This document shows, one piece after another, positions 33,732-45,776 of a stretch of 64,000 nucleotides of DNA; position 1 is the stretch's first letter, and each line of letters begins with the position of its first letter. The DNA comes from Linum tenue (Eukaryota; Streptophyta; Magnoliopsida; Malpighiales; Linaceae). The stretch is taken from the NCBI GenBank assembly GCA_946122785.1, contig CAMGYJ010000011.1, forward strand, positions 38,714,513 to 38,778,512, given 5' to 3'. Below the pieces are notes generated by a model. It was not told the origin of the DNA, ran no database searches, and saw nothing but the letters and a program-made list of their open reading frames with translations. The position numbers and the translations under genes were made by a program.

Positions 33732-35124
33732 TGATAACATTTTATTTGTACATGTTCTTACCCCTCATTCCTTGATTGTTTAGTTTTGTTTTATCATAAT
33801 TTGACCTATTTTACATTAGTTTGTGTTACTTTCTCAGATTTCATGTTCTAGCACGTAAAGTGAAGCATAGGCGCAGGTTTCAAGTCAATCGGAGATCATT
33901 TTGCAATTTGGGAGAAGAAACTCGAGCATGACCTGAGTAAGAATGGATTTCTACCTCATATAATGGAAAAATAATCATGTAAGCTTGTCATGAAAAGAAA
34001 GAGGATGAAATTACGAGCGTCTGGGATCAAACGGCGACTGATTCGAAGTCCTGACGAGGATGAAACGAAGCATCAAACAGGAGCTGAGTAAGAAATACGG
34101 GCAGGAGAAATACGACAGTATTTTTCCCTCCTTGACCGTATTTTAAGTGCCAAGAAGAAATACGGGGTGGGCAAAACACGGGCTTCAAAAAACGACCGTG
34201 TTTCTGCCCCCTGTTCCGGTATAAGTCTGTTTTCTGCGATTTTTGAGAGGAGAGTTGGGTTTTTGGTTCCCAAACACCCAAGGGACGAACCCTAGAGAGA
34301 GAGAGCGACTTGGGAGCATTCTTGGAGCTATTTTGGAGGATTTCTTTGCCATTGTAGCTCGGGAATCAAGCTTGGAGATGGAGATTGAAGATCTAGATCA
34401 GATTTCTGCAGTCTCTCTCTTCTCTATGGAGTAACTTCCTTTCACTTAGGTTTTGAGGAACCCTAGTTCCATGTGTTAGGATCTTGGTTGTTTGAATCTT
34501 TGGATGCTATATTGTTTGACTATAATCAATCGAAGCATGTTTTGTTGAGTCAATTGGATCTTGATCACATTCTATTGATTTCTGCTTTAACCTACGATAG
34601 ATAGAATCTGATTTGGTTGATAGAGCTTCTTCAATTGATAGGAGTGAATTGATTGTACGAGGAGTCAGTCAATTTACTTCTTTGTACTAAAATTTGTTCC
34701 AAGTAGTGGAGATTTGTGTGAATCACCTTAGCAGCCTATCCCGGTGAAGGCTAGTCACCTGCCGGGTATTCTGTCTAAGAGGGATTGGTTAGCTTAAGAG
34801 ATTCCAAGCTATTTTCAGATCTTCCGCAGTTTAATCAATAGTAAAGCAACCAAAAGGAATTATAACTTGGACCTAATTGAGAAGCTACGGGGAATCATAC
34901 CTAAGTGAGTTCCCAACCTGTAATTAGTAGTTTAGCCTTAGTTTAGTTAGTAGAGTAGTTTAGTAAATCAATCATTAATCTGGTTTTCTAGATAATGAAC
35001 TGAAGCTGAGTAATAGTAACTCTAGAGACCTGTGGATTCGATATTTATTACTTGTGCCACTATAATGCAGTCCCTTTCTACGATTAAACTTGGTCGTAGT
35101 TTGGTGTTGTGTCGTAGCGTGTCA
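33732..35124 (+). repeat. B' 5' LTR (1393 bp)
   Basis: Begins tgataacattttatttgtac, ends gtgtcgtagcgtgtca. TATA-like ggtataagtc at 34218-34227. Confidence 0.92.
34090..34210 (+). promoter_or_regulatory. Palindrome cluster in B' 5' LTR
   Basis: aaatacga-cagtattt (34108-34123) and aaaaacg-ac-cgtgttt (34188-34203, one mismatch), with half-sites aaatacgggc and aaacacgggc. The TATA-like box lies about 15 bp after the cluster. Confidence 0.65.
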
Positions 35125-35130
35125 AGTTTT

Positions 35131-35149
35131 TGGCGCCATTGCCGGGGAC
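35131..35149 (+). other. B' primer binding site (tRNA-Asp, one mismatch)
   Basis: tggcgccattgccggggac; the central A replaces the G of a perfect tRNA-Asp match. Confidence 0.8.
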
Positions 35150-35210
35150 TTTCTTTTCCAGCCTTGTTTTCACTTGGGTGTTTTGTTTTTGTTGGTGCAG
35201 ATCTTAATCA

Positions 35211-36333
35211 TGGATCCTCATGGCTTCTCCAATCATTGGGAGTATCTAGCACCACCCGAGTGTTATTACCCCGAGACTTCCTGGAGCAATCTAGGAGGAG
35301 AAGACTATGGATTCGGGTTTCAGTACCAACCCCCTACCATGAAGAACAATCAAACCCCTGGGAATTCTAAGAACAATCTCTTTATCAAGAAGAATTCATC
35401 CTCGTCCAGATCCAAACTATCACTTGAGGCTTCTCGTGGAGGAGATTGCTCGAGTACCTGAGAGATCCTTTCCAGTGATGGATATCCCGGACATTGCCCA
35501 AATTGAGTTATCCAACCGTGAAACAGAGGAGACCCTCCAGAGCATTAAGAAGAGCCTCGAGGATCTTGTGCAGGTTTGTGCATAGCTTGCTCAAGATCCT
35601 CTTTCTGCTACCATAGAAGAAAAGGAGGAGGATGAAGGAGGCTACAAGGACATTGTGGAGCATACAAAAGTTGTCACAGTGAGCTCCCGTGATGATCATG
35701 ATCAAGAATATTCTGTTGTAGCCGACCACATCTTTCCACATCCCACATCGAGCTTTGAAGAGTTGGGCATGAGCGAGGAGATGCAAGATGATCTTATGCA
35801 AGAAATTGCTTGGCGACTTGCTCTCCAATCCGTGATAGAAGAAGAAGAGCGAGAAAGGATGAGTGAAGAAGTTTTGGAGGATGACGAAAGTGAATTAGAG
35901 GAAGTTCTTCATCTTTTCCAAGGTGAGGAATCAAATTCTGAGGAAGGAAGGGGGATTGAAGAAGCAATAGGCGTCCAGGATGAGGATGAAGTTGAGGTGG
36001 AAGAGGCTTGCACCGGCCATGAGTTACAAGTGATATCTCCACCACACTTCGAGGAGCTGCTTGGCAGGGACCCATTTCCCGTGTATCTTTGCCAGACTAA
36101 GGCCACACCAACATCCATCCCTCTTGGTGGATGTGATGGTGGTCAATCGATGTTTTCCTACATGGTTTGGGGCAGTGAGACAAGAGAAGAAGAGGTCTCG
36201 AGGGTGGAGACTTCATCTTACTCAAATACATGAGTCTACCCCACTTGAAGCGCCACATGCTTGTGACTTGAGAATCCACCTCATCGATGAGAACCTCAAC
36301 TTCAAGGAAGTTTTGGGGTGGACCAAAACTTAG
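35211..36333 (+). pseudogene. Acidic ORF of B', homologue of the B ORF
   Basis: ATG at 35211 (MDPHGFSNHWEYLAPPECYY) opens a Tyr/Asn/Ser-rich N-terminal part that shifts frame before 35400. From about 35640 an open frame (192 codons from 35655) gives the acidic body, including the Leu-patterned MQDDLMQEIAWRLALQSVI. The end, again one frame over, reads RIHLIDENLNFKEVLGWTKT. Similarity to the B ORF covers the whole length, so both descend from one ancestral ORF. No known domain recognised. Confidence 0.6.
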
Positions 36334-37675
36334 GAGCCACCGTCCGACTCACGACGTGAAAGAAGCGCTTGTTGGGAGGCAACCCAACCAGTCAGTTTTC
36401 ATTTCTTTCCTTATTTCTCTCCGGTTGAGTCAATTTTGTTCTTTGATTTTAGAATCAATAACTCAACCTCTGTGAGATTTTCTGTGGTGTTTGTGTTCCA
36501 ACTGCTCTCTCTGCTTACCTAGAATGCATTGCTTGCCCCGTCCACCATCGTTCACACTTGATCTGGTAACTTCGTTGTACCCTCCTTATCTTTCCTCCAT
36601 TGAGGACAATGTCGTGCTTAAGTGTAGAGGGGTGTTCCAACCCTTTGTCGTGTGAATGTTTGGTTGTATGTGTGTGCTTGGAGCCTAGTCCACTGTCTCC
36701 AAGTGCATGTTCCCTGCAATTTCCTGCTCAGTAGGCTTTGAATTGACTGTCTTTATAGTATTATGCAACCTAGGGAGGTAGTGTAGCACTATGGAGGATG
36801 TTGTAGTATAAGATTTTTCCTATCTTTCTCCTTGTTGTGCCGGTTGATTGTGTGAACTAGTGGCTTTAGGACATTTGATTCATGTGATATGGATGACTCC
36901 CTTTGAGTTTGGACTTTTTTATCGTGAGAGGGTGCTCAGTTGTGCTTAGTGAAAAACAATTGGTCCCCCATGGCAATAATCTGATAATCTATAACATGGG
37001 GTAAGCCTAACGTTTGTGGCGCCGTTCATTGCACAAAACCGGGTTTTGGAAGAGATTTAGTGATCTTTAGTGGGGTACTCCTACAAGGTGAAGCTAAGCT
37101 GTCTCTAGTACAAGTAAATTTCCACCTGTTGAACGGTTTGCCTACTCGAGGTTGTGTTTTAAGGGCACAGATAGAGCTTCTGACACCCCTTATTTTCATT
37201 GACCCTCCACACGAATTGAGGAAGAGGAGTTAAAAGAAATACTCCGGCAAGCGACAGATGTACAGAAATTGCTCTTACTCAACCAATAAGGGTCGACCGC
37301 GCATAACTGCAGTTTGGAATCCCAACAGTAAATGAAATGAAAGAAAAAGAAAAGAAAAAAATAATCAGGAAAAGGGGTTCCAACAAATGAAATAAAATGA
37401 GAAGAGAACCTGATACGAGAGTCTAGGTGTGTGTGTGTTGTACGAGTCACTTTGTCCATGAATTGTCTGTCCTAGGTCCACTATTTGGCATGATCCTGGC
37501 TTGAGTCTAGTCCTCGCATTGAGAGAGATAGGGGGCGTCTTAGAAGACCGGTTGACCTCATAAGTTGTTAAATGATCTAGGAAATCCTCTACCAACGATC
37601 GGAGTTGCATGTTACTGTAAATTTATGGAGAGTTGCATTGGTTTGAGTTAGGTTTGCTTGGGGACAAGCAAACGG
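36334..37675 (+). other. B' non-coding 3' module with internal PPT-like tract
   Basis: Starts with cttgttgggaggcaacccaa, found after the last ORF in the relatives. The internal tract lies at 36596-36632 (ttgaggacaatgtcgtgctt then aagtgtagaggggtg). Then comes the roughly 1 kb module with ctatggaggatgttgtagta and similar blocks. Confidence 0.6.
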
Positions 37676-37692
37676 TTAAGTGTGGGGGAATT
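37676..37692 (+). other. B' polypurine tract
   Basis: ttaagtgtgggggaatt immediately before the 3' LTR. Confidence 0.85.
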
Positions 37693-39085
37693 TGATAACA
37701 TTGTATTTGTACATGTTTTTACCCCTCATTCCTTGATTGTTAGCTTGCTTTCTATCATACTTTGGCCTATTTTATGCTAGGTTGTATTCCTTTGTCACAT
37801 TTCATCTCCTAGCACGTAAAGTGAAGCATAGACGCAAGTTTCAAGTCAATCGGAGATCATTTGGCAATTCGGGAGAAGAAACTCGAGCATGACCTGAGGA
37901 AGAATGGATTTCTAACTCGTATTATGGAAAAATAATCATGGAAGCTTGTTATGAAAAGAAAAAGGACGAGACTACGAGCATCTGATATCAAATGGCGACT
38001 GATTCGGAGTTCGGACGAGGGAGAAGCGAAGCATTAAACAGGAGCAGAGAAAGAAATACGGGCAGGAAAAATACGACCAAATTTTTCCCTCCCTTGGCTT
38101 TATTTTTAGTGTCGAGAAGAAACACGGGCTGGGCTAAAAGACGAGCTTCGAAACGCGACCGTGTTTCTGCCCCCTGCTCGGATATAAATCTATTTTTTGC
38201 GATTTTTGAGAGGGAAAGCTGGGTTTTTGGTTCCCAGACATCCAAGGGACGAACCCTAGAGAGAGAGCGACTTGGGAGCATTCTTGGAGCTATTTTGGAG
38301 GATTTTTTCACCATTGTAGCTCGGGAATCAAGCTTGGAGATGGAGATTGAAGATCTAGATCATATTTCTGCAGTCCCTCTCTTCTCTATGGAGTAACTTC
38401 CTTTCACTTAGGTTTTGAGGAACCCTAGTTCCATATGTTAGGATCTTAGTTCTTTGAATCTTTGGATTCTATATTGTTTGATTATAATCAATTGAAGCAT
38501 GTTTTGTTGATTCAATTGGATCTTGATCACATTCTATTGATTTCTGCTTTAACCTATGATAGATAGAATCTGATTAGGTTGATAGAGCTTCTTCAATTGA
38601 TAGGAGTGAATTGATTGTATAAGAGCCAATCAATTCACTGCTTTGTACTGGAATTCGTTCCAATTAGTGGAGATCTGTGTGAATCGCCTTAGCAGTCTAT
38701 CCCGGTAAAGGCTAGTCACCTACCGGGTATTCTGTCTAAGAGGGCTTGGTCAACTTAACAGATTCCAAGCTATTTTCGGATCTTACGTAGTTTAATCAAC
38801 AGTAAATCAACCAAAAGGAATTATAACTTGGACCTAATTGAGAAGCTAGGGGAAATCATACCTAAGTGAGTTCCCAACCTGTAATTAGTAGTTTATCCTT
38901 AGTTTAGTTAGTAGAGTATTTTAGTAAATCAATCATTAATCTGGTTTGCTAGATAATGAACCGAAGATGAGTAATAGTAACTTTAGAGACGCTTGGATTC
39001 GATATTTATTACTTGTGCCACTATATTGTAGTCCCTTTCTACGATTACACTTGGTCCTAGTTTGGTGTTGTGTCGTAGCGTGTCA
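37693..39085 (+). repeat. B' 3' LTR (1393 bp)
   Basis: Begins tgataacattgtatttgtac, ends gtgtcgtagcgtgtca. Scattered differences from the 5' LTR indicate it is not a very recent insertion. TATA-like gatataaatc at 38181-38190. Confidence 0.92.
38050..38168 (+). promoter_or_regulatory. Palindrome cluster in B' 3' LTR
   Basis: aaacgcg-ac-cgtgttt (about 38151-38166) has one mismatch at a different place from the 5' LTR copy, so the ancestor was probably aaacacg-ac-cgtgttt. Half-sites aaatacgggc and aaacacgggc are also kept. TATA follows about 15 bp downstream. Confidence 0.65.
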
Positions 39086-39154
39086 CAAACCGTGGTGGGG
39101 TTGCCTCCCTACAAGCGCTTTCTTTTATGTTTTTAGTTAGACGCAGCCAGCGGA

Positions 39155-42100
39155 ACTAAGAGACTGCGAGTTCAACCACCAACTCCACACGTTCGACCTC
39201 GTCTCCCAGATATAGCTCGAGACGGTGTCCATTCACTTTAAACGACTCAGTCTGCAGGTTGGAAATCTCGATAGTGCCATACGGGAATACCTGCATGACC
39301 ATGAACAGTCCAGATCACGCGAGCGGAGCTTTCCAGGGAAGAGTTTCAGGCTAGAGTTATATAGAAGAACTCGATCGCCAACTTGAAACTCCTTGAGGCC
39401 CCTCAATCGAGCGTCGTGAAGACGCTTCGTTTGCTACTTGTACAAATTGGTGTTCTCATAGGCATGGTAACGCCATTCCTCTATCTCCAACATCTGCATT
39501 TTGCGTTTTGCACCTGCAAGACTCAATCCAAGTTTAACAGCTTAAGGGCCCAGAAGGCCTTGTGCTCTAGCTCGATTGGCAAGTGGCATGCCTTTCCATA
39601 GACGAGCCGATAAGGCGATGTTACGATCAGCATCTTGTAGGCAGTCTGGTATGCCTAGAGAGCATCATCAAGCTTGGCGGACCAATCCTTGCGAGATTGA
39701 TCCACCATTTTCTGAATTATGCGCTTAAACTCCTAATTCGTCAGCTCGGCCTGACCACTCGTTTGGGGGGTGGTAGCTTACGGACACCTTGCGAGTGACA
39801 CCATAGAGAGAAGGAGCTTATCAAATTGGCCCTGAAAATGGGTGCCTCTGTCGCTAATGATGGCTCTAGGCGCCCCGAATCGGGAGAACAACTGTTTAAG
39901 AAAATGACAAACACATCTCGCATCATTAGTGGGCAAAGCCTGCGCTTCAACCCACCTAGAGATGTAATCAACAGCAACTAAGATGTATAGATTACCAAAT
40001 GATGGAGGGAATGGGCCCATGAAATCAATACCCCAGACATCAAAAATTTCTCTAGTGATAAACACATTCTGGGGCGTCTCATCACGGGCACAGATGTTAC
40101 CTGACCTCTGGCATCGGTCGCACCTGCGTGCGAAGGCGTCGGCGTCCTTGAAGAGTGAGGGCCAGTAGAAGCCTGATTGTAGTACCTTTCTCGCCGTGTG
40201 GTTAACGCCATGGTGCCCGACAATAGGTTCCTTGTGGCAATGAGATAGAATGCCCTCCATCTTATTGTCCATGACACAGTGACGGATGACCCCGTCGGCT
40301 TCGATCCTGAAGAGATTCGGGTCATCCCAGAAGTAGTGCTTTAGGTCGGAGAAGAACTTCCTCTTTGTGTGAGTCGTCATCCCCTTGGGCAGCTGCTGGC
40401 CCACCAGATAGTTCGTGAAATTGGAGAACCAAGGGGTGACCTCTCCACCATGAACATCATCATCAACCGCTCGTCTGGAAAGGAGTCGTTGATCTCTTCC
40501 TATAATTTGTCCGCACGTGGTGCGTCCAACCAAGAAAGATGATCAGCAGCCACATTTTTGGCTCCTTTCTTATCCCGGATCTTGATGTCGAACTCCTGCG
40601 CCAACAAGATCCATCGTATGAGCCTAGACTTGTCACGGCCTTGCTCATCAGGTATCTGATGGCGGAGTGATCCGTGTATACTACCACGTGGTAGAAGACC
40701 ATATAAGGATGAAATTTGTCGAAGGCAAACACCACAGCTAGCAGCTCCTTCTCTGTGATGGTGTAGTTCTCCTAGGCATCATTGAGGATCTTCGAGGTAT
40801 AATAGATAGGCTGGAAATGTTTATCTCTCCTCTATCCCAAGACAGCTCCAACTGCACATCAGCTCAAATGGTAAGGTCCAATCAGGAGTGACCATGATAG
40901 GAGCATGAGTGAGCTTCTCCTTCAAGGTTGTGAATGTTGTTGTGCACGCATCAGTGAAATGGAAGGGGGCATACTTCTCAAGGAGCTTCGTTAGTGGCAA
41001 GGAGATCTTTGAGAAGTCCTTGATAAACCTCCTATAGAACCCTACATGGCCCAAGAAACTGCGAATCCCTTCACAGATGTGGGAGGAGGCAGCTTGTTGA
41101 TTGTCTCCATCTTGGCTCTGTCCACCTCTATCCCCATTTTGGAGATCTTATGCCCCAGAACTATGCCTTCGCGAACCATGAAGTGGTACTTCTCCCAACT
41201 CAATGCCAGGTTCGTCTCCTCACACCGTTTTAGGACGAGTTCCAGGTTATGGAGACAGTGAGAGAATGAGTCTCCATAAATCGAAAAATCGTCCATGAAC
41301 ACCTCCATGATTTCTCCGACCAGACGGTCGAAGATGGCGAGCATACACCTCTAGAATGTTGGGGGGGGGGTTGCAAAGCCCGAATGGGATCCTCCGATAA
41401 GCAAATGTGTCGAAAGGGCAGGTGAAGGTGGTCTATGCCTGGTCTTTCGGTGCTATGGGAATCTGAAAATACCCGGACATCCCATCGAAAATAGTAGAAC
41501 TCGTGCCCCGCCAACCTCTCGAGCATCTGACCAATGAATGGCAGAGGGAAGTGATCCTTTCGGGTGGCGTCGTTAAGGTGGCGATAGTCGATGCAGACAT
41601 GGTACCCGGTCACCGTGCGCATCAGGATGAGCTCATTCTTCTCACCCGCGTCCATCAACTTGATAATCTCCGCCCGAACCACAGCCTCTAGGTTCGGTGT
41701 CAATCTCTGTTGGGGCTGTCTCACCGGCCATATCTCATCCTCAAGCAATATCTGGTGGGAATAAAAGGAAGGGCCAATCCCCCGGATATCGTTGATCTTC
41801 CATGCCATAGCTCGCTCATACTACTTCAACAGGACCACCAAAATAGGCTTATGCTTGGGTGTGAGGGTCGAGCCGATGATAACTGGAAGTTTGTTCCCCT
41901 CCCGGATAAATGCATACTCCAAGTGAGGAGGGAGGGGTTTTTGCTCCAATTCTGGTGGCTCCTCTAGGGAGGTGGTGATACGGTTCGAGGATGAGATCGG
42001 CTTGAATGGCTTCTCGACCTCCACGAATTTGCCATGCTCTAGCATTGCAGCTCCTGAGATGCCTGATCACCTAGCAAAATGCAATGCTCAAGGACATCCT

Positions 42101-42689
42101 CAGTACCCGCACTCATGATGGCGAGTGCGGTCTCAAAATCAGCAAGTTCATCCCCAGCCCGCAAAATTAACTTGCCACTATGCACATCAATCAACGCCTT
42201 GGCGGTGGCGAGAAATGGTCTACCCAAAATCAAAGGCACATCCACATCTTCATTTATGCCCAGGATGACAAAATCAACTTGATATGTGAATGCACCCACA
42301 TTAACAAGCAAGTCCTCTATAATATCTCTATGATCCACAATCGATCGATCAGCTGACTAAATACTCATCCTAGTGGTTCTAGGTTCACCTAGGTCTAGCT
42401 TATTAAACAATTTATAGGGCATGACATTTATGCTAGCGCCTAGCTCCGCCAAGGACTTTTCTACATGCATGCTGCCAATAACAAGAGGGATAGTGAAACT
42501 CACTGGGTCTTTGCGCTTCTCAGGCAGCTTGTTTTGCAGGATTGTAGAACACTCCTCGCTCAACATCACTGTCGACAAATCCCCAAGTTTCTTCTTGTTG
42601 GTGCGGAGATCCTTCATGAATTTTGCGTACTTGGGCATCTTCGACAGTGCCTCCACGAACGGCATGCTGATGTAAACCTACTGCCACAT
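39155..42689 (-). pseudogene. D pol: protease - RT - RNase H - integrase, broken
   Basis: Sense order: protease near 42480-42040 (ELGASINVMPYKLF, where the catalytic Asp of the family motif DLGAS is Glu; VPLILGRPFLATAKALIDVH), RT near 41800-41050 (HVCIDYRHLN, and VFMDDFSIYG at the catalytic box), RNase H ([12 protein letters not shown] near 40660), integrase with HHCC finger (HHGVNHTARK, CDRCQRSG), catalytic-core pieces DFMGPFPPSFGN and ISDRGTHFQ, and a C-terminal [12 protein letters not shown] near 39220. Several frameshifts and stops inactivate it. Ty3, Athila type. Confidence 0.85.
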
Positions 42690-44275
42690 TGCCATGAACT
42701 TGGCAAACTTAGTCTCCAACTTGTCCTTGTGCATACGAGTGGGGAAGGGGAGCTGGGGAACATGCTCCTAAACCACTTGCTGTGGTTTGCGAGCAGGTAC
42801 TTCCTTCGCAATCTCCACCTCTTCATCTTTGGCTTGAAGTGCTGGAGCAGGTGTTGGTGCATCTTGCCTAACCAGAGCAGTAATAGTAGTCGTCATCTTG
42901 CCACTTCTAGTAGTAATGGCATCCAACTGCTGGTGAGGCTCGCGAGGATTTGGGATGGTGTTGGCAGGTAGAGTTCCTGGTGCCCTAGTGCTGTTGTTTC
43001 GGGCTATCCCTTCGATCTGGTTCTAGAGGTTCTACAAAATGGCACTCTGGTTTCTCTGACCTGCCTCCAATGCATTGAATTTTCTCATGGAGAATTCCAA
43101 GAACTGGTCCATCCTAGCAAACTTCTCTATACTGGTGCTCACGAAAGCCGTCACCATATTTTTAAGCTCAAACATCTGGTCACCCTATGTTGGGCTTCTA
43201 TCGGCTGTGGGAATTGCCTCTGCTGCTGCTAGAAGGGTTGCCCATGTCTAGGTTGGAACAGCTACTGCAAAAGAAATGAGCCATGTTTGGTCTGGTACTG
43301 TTGCCTCTACTGAAAGCCACCAGCTGGTGCTGTGAATTCGGGAGGCTTGGTGTTGTTGTTGTTGTTGCCATTCCAAGAGAAAGTGGGATGATGGCGTCAT
43401 CGCTCATTATAGGTACCACTGCAGGGGTCAAGGCGCCAAGCATTGGCAATGAAGTCCAACTGCTCCTGGGGGTGGAGGACTCCCGCATAGCTTGACAATC
43501 CTCCACCAAATGGTTTGAACTTTCACAACACTGACACTGGGCTATAGGAGGTGTGACCATGCCTCTTCCTGGTATGAGGCTATTAGGCTGTTTTAATGTC
43601 TAAACCAGCTCTGCTACCTCTCGCTCAAGCCCTGATCAATCCTCCATGGCATGCACACCTCTGTCTCAAGAGCTCCTACCTCTAGTGATCTGCTCCCAAG
43701 AATGATTTCTGGCGGCCAAAGTACTGATCATCTGATTTCACAAAGACTTCCTGAGATAGGGCACTATAGAAGTTCCCCACAGTGAATGCATCGCTAAAGC
43801 CATGATGGGGACACTTACAGAAAAGTCCCGAATGCCGCTCCCAAGCATCTCGTAGTGACTCATCATCTTCTTGAAGGAAATGAGTGATCTCACGCTGAAT
43901 CTATGAGGTTTTCGAGGCCGGATAGTACCTATGCACGAACTTGTTGGCCAGATCTTCCCAAGAAGTGATGGACAGTGTCGGCTGAGTCTAGCCACCTCTT
44001 TGTTGGCAGGGATGGGCGGATGTCAGCAATCCATGGAGTGTAGAAGTACTCCATAGTGGGACCCTGGGGAGGTGGCTGATGGTTGTTCATCTGGGTTTTT
44101 TCGTCTCCCATGTCGTCCTCCTGCTCGGAGTCGCTGCTAATCCGACTGTTAACCTATTCTTCTGTCGTAGCCAGTCTCGCTCGCTATACTCTCCTAAGCT
44201 GGCGACACATGAGCTCAAGTTCTGAATCTAACGGTAGTAATGCTCCCGACTGGCTACGGGTCACGCACTACCTGC
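42690..44275 (-). pseudogene. D gag, broken, with zinc knuckle
   Basis: The start codon of relatives (MTRSQSG) is GTG here, near 44266. Multiple stops and frameshifts follow. The knuckle CQCCESSNHLVEDC (CX2CX4HX4C) lies near 43535-43495. Low-complexity Gln/Pro/Asn linkers surround it. Confidence 0.75.
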
Positions 44276-44387
44276 ACACAGCGAAGCAAGCAAACCCATG
44301 AAGGCAAAAGTGGGACAAAGTAAACCAATCAATGCGGAAAAGAAATGCTAAAGTAACAGAAATCATGTTTCTTCAATAACCTAGCCG

Positions 44388-44405
44388 TCCCCGACAACGG
44401 CGCCA
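44388..44405 (-). other. D primer binding site (tRNA-Asp, one mismatch)
   Basis: tccccgacaacggcgcca on the plus strand; one G-to-A change from the tRNA-Asp 3' end. Six bases from the LTR. Confidence 0.8.
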
Positions 44406-44411
44406 AAAACT

Positions 44412-45771
44412 TGACTCGCTTGTACCGTCACACTAAAAAGTGGCCAAGTGTAACCACCTACTAATGCGTAGTATAGCGGGTTTAGCTCTATTTGTCAACC
44501 GGGTCCTAGATGTAATGACTACTCCATGAATTCTTGTTATCTAGCTGTTTAACTATAGCAAAGGTGTAACTAATCTATACAAAACAATAAAAGTTGTAGT
44601 TCAAGTTTGAGAGAGGTCACCCAGATATGGTTCCCCCTAGATTGCAGTTAAGTCAGGTTATAATTCACCAAGTCCATATTTAATGACAATTATATTTCGG
44701 AAGGTTCTTATTCAGTATGAAGTCTCGACTAAAGGCCTCCAGACCCTCTCACTCTGAATACCCGGAGGGCTACTAACCTCCACCGGAGTAAACAAACTGA
44801 GGCCCTAACGAGCAAAACCCCCTCTACTAGAGTAAATCCAGTACAAAGCAGAGAATTGACTCCTCGACTAAAGTAGTCAATTCTCCACCTTCAATTAAGG
44901 GTGCTCTATCAACGTAGACAAATATTCTCTTTCTAGGTCAAAGTAGAAACTACAGGAATTTGATCAGGATTCATACAATTCAGAAAATCATGCCTCTATT
45001 GAATATAATCAACGTGAAAAGATCATGTACTTGGGATCATACAACCAAACCTAACATACAAATCTAGGGTTCTTCATACCCAGGTGAGAGAGAGAGAGAG
45101 AGTTTACTCCATAGAGAGAAAAGAGAAATCAGCTTCAGATGCAGAAATCATTTTGTGGGGGATGAAAATAAGCTTCTGGTTGTCAATCGGCACTTCTCCA
45201 AGCTTCAATCGAGCTCCAATGGCGTCAAAACTCAATCTAGGTCACTTGGGAGGTTTAGTTTGTCGCTTTCTCTCTCTATGTTTCACTTTCTTTCTCTAAA
45301 TCTTGAAATAATTGGACAAAAAACTCAGAATTGCCTTCAAACAGCTCTCATGCCCGAAACCCGGTCAAAATACCTGGTCAGGTATTTGGAAGACCGGTCG
45401 GGTATTTGTGAAACGGTGCGCATCAGCCAGTGAAAATACCCGACCTAGTGTGGAAATACCCGGTCGGGTATGTGGGGTTCTCAATCGGGGGGGTACTCTG
45501 CTTCTCTGGGTCGTCCAGCCCATATACCCGGTCGCCAAGCCGCTAGTCTGGTATTTGAGTGACCAGACCGTATATTTTTCCCTTCAGCTCCTCCTTGCCG
45601 CCAACTTCCTATTTCTGACCCGAAACTTGCTTCCAAGCCTCCCTTTCCGCGCCAAGTCCTAAAATATGACATAAACGCGCAACCTAGCGTGAAATCGGCT
45701 TAAAACACGAAAATTGACTCTCAAACAGTTCAATAATAGTGGGCAAAACATGTGCAAGTAGCGGTTTATCT
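44412..45771 (-). repeat. D 5' LTR (1360 bp)
   Basis: Begins tgactcgcttgtaccgtcac and ends gtagcggtttatct (the last A has become T), followed by TSD ggttc. Well diverged from the 3' LTR, consistent with an old insertion that has accumulated two later ones. Confidence 0.85.
45355..45565 (-). promoter_or_regulatory. Palindrome cluster in D 5' LTR
   Basis: aaatacccg-gt-cgggtatgt at 45454-45473 (inner arms perfect), with half-sites ggtcgggtatttg and aaatacccgaccta. The TATA-like sequence of the 3' LTR is degraded here (GTTTGAAGG). Confidence 0.6.
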
Positions 45772-45776
45772 GGTTC

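Larger units (their letters stand above)
33727..39090 (+). mobile_element. Element B': non-autonomous Athila-lineage LTR element (plus strand)
   Basis: B' spans 33732-39085 (5354 bp) between duplications caaac (33727-33731 and 39086-39090). Both LTRs are 1393 bp. PBS at 35131, an acidic ORF homologous to that of B, a 3' module, PPT, and no gag-pol. It is inserted in D between the env-like ORF and the end of pol, opposite in orientation to D. Confidence 0.93.
19620..45776 (-). mobile_element. Element D: Athila-type Ty3 LTR retrotransposon, host of the large nest
   Basis: D spans 19625-45771 on the minus strand between perfect 5-bp duplications ggttc (19620-19624 and 45772-45776). Its LTR tips have decayed (TA at the left tip, CT at the right). 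Order in the sense direction: 5' LTR (45771-44412), tRNA-Asp PBS, gag, protease, RT, RNase H, integrase, env-like ORF, PPT, 3' LTR. Removing inserted B (19899-28898) and B' (33732-39085) with their duplications leaves about 11.8 kb, a normal Athila size. All coding parts are broken. Confidence 0.9.
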
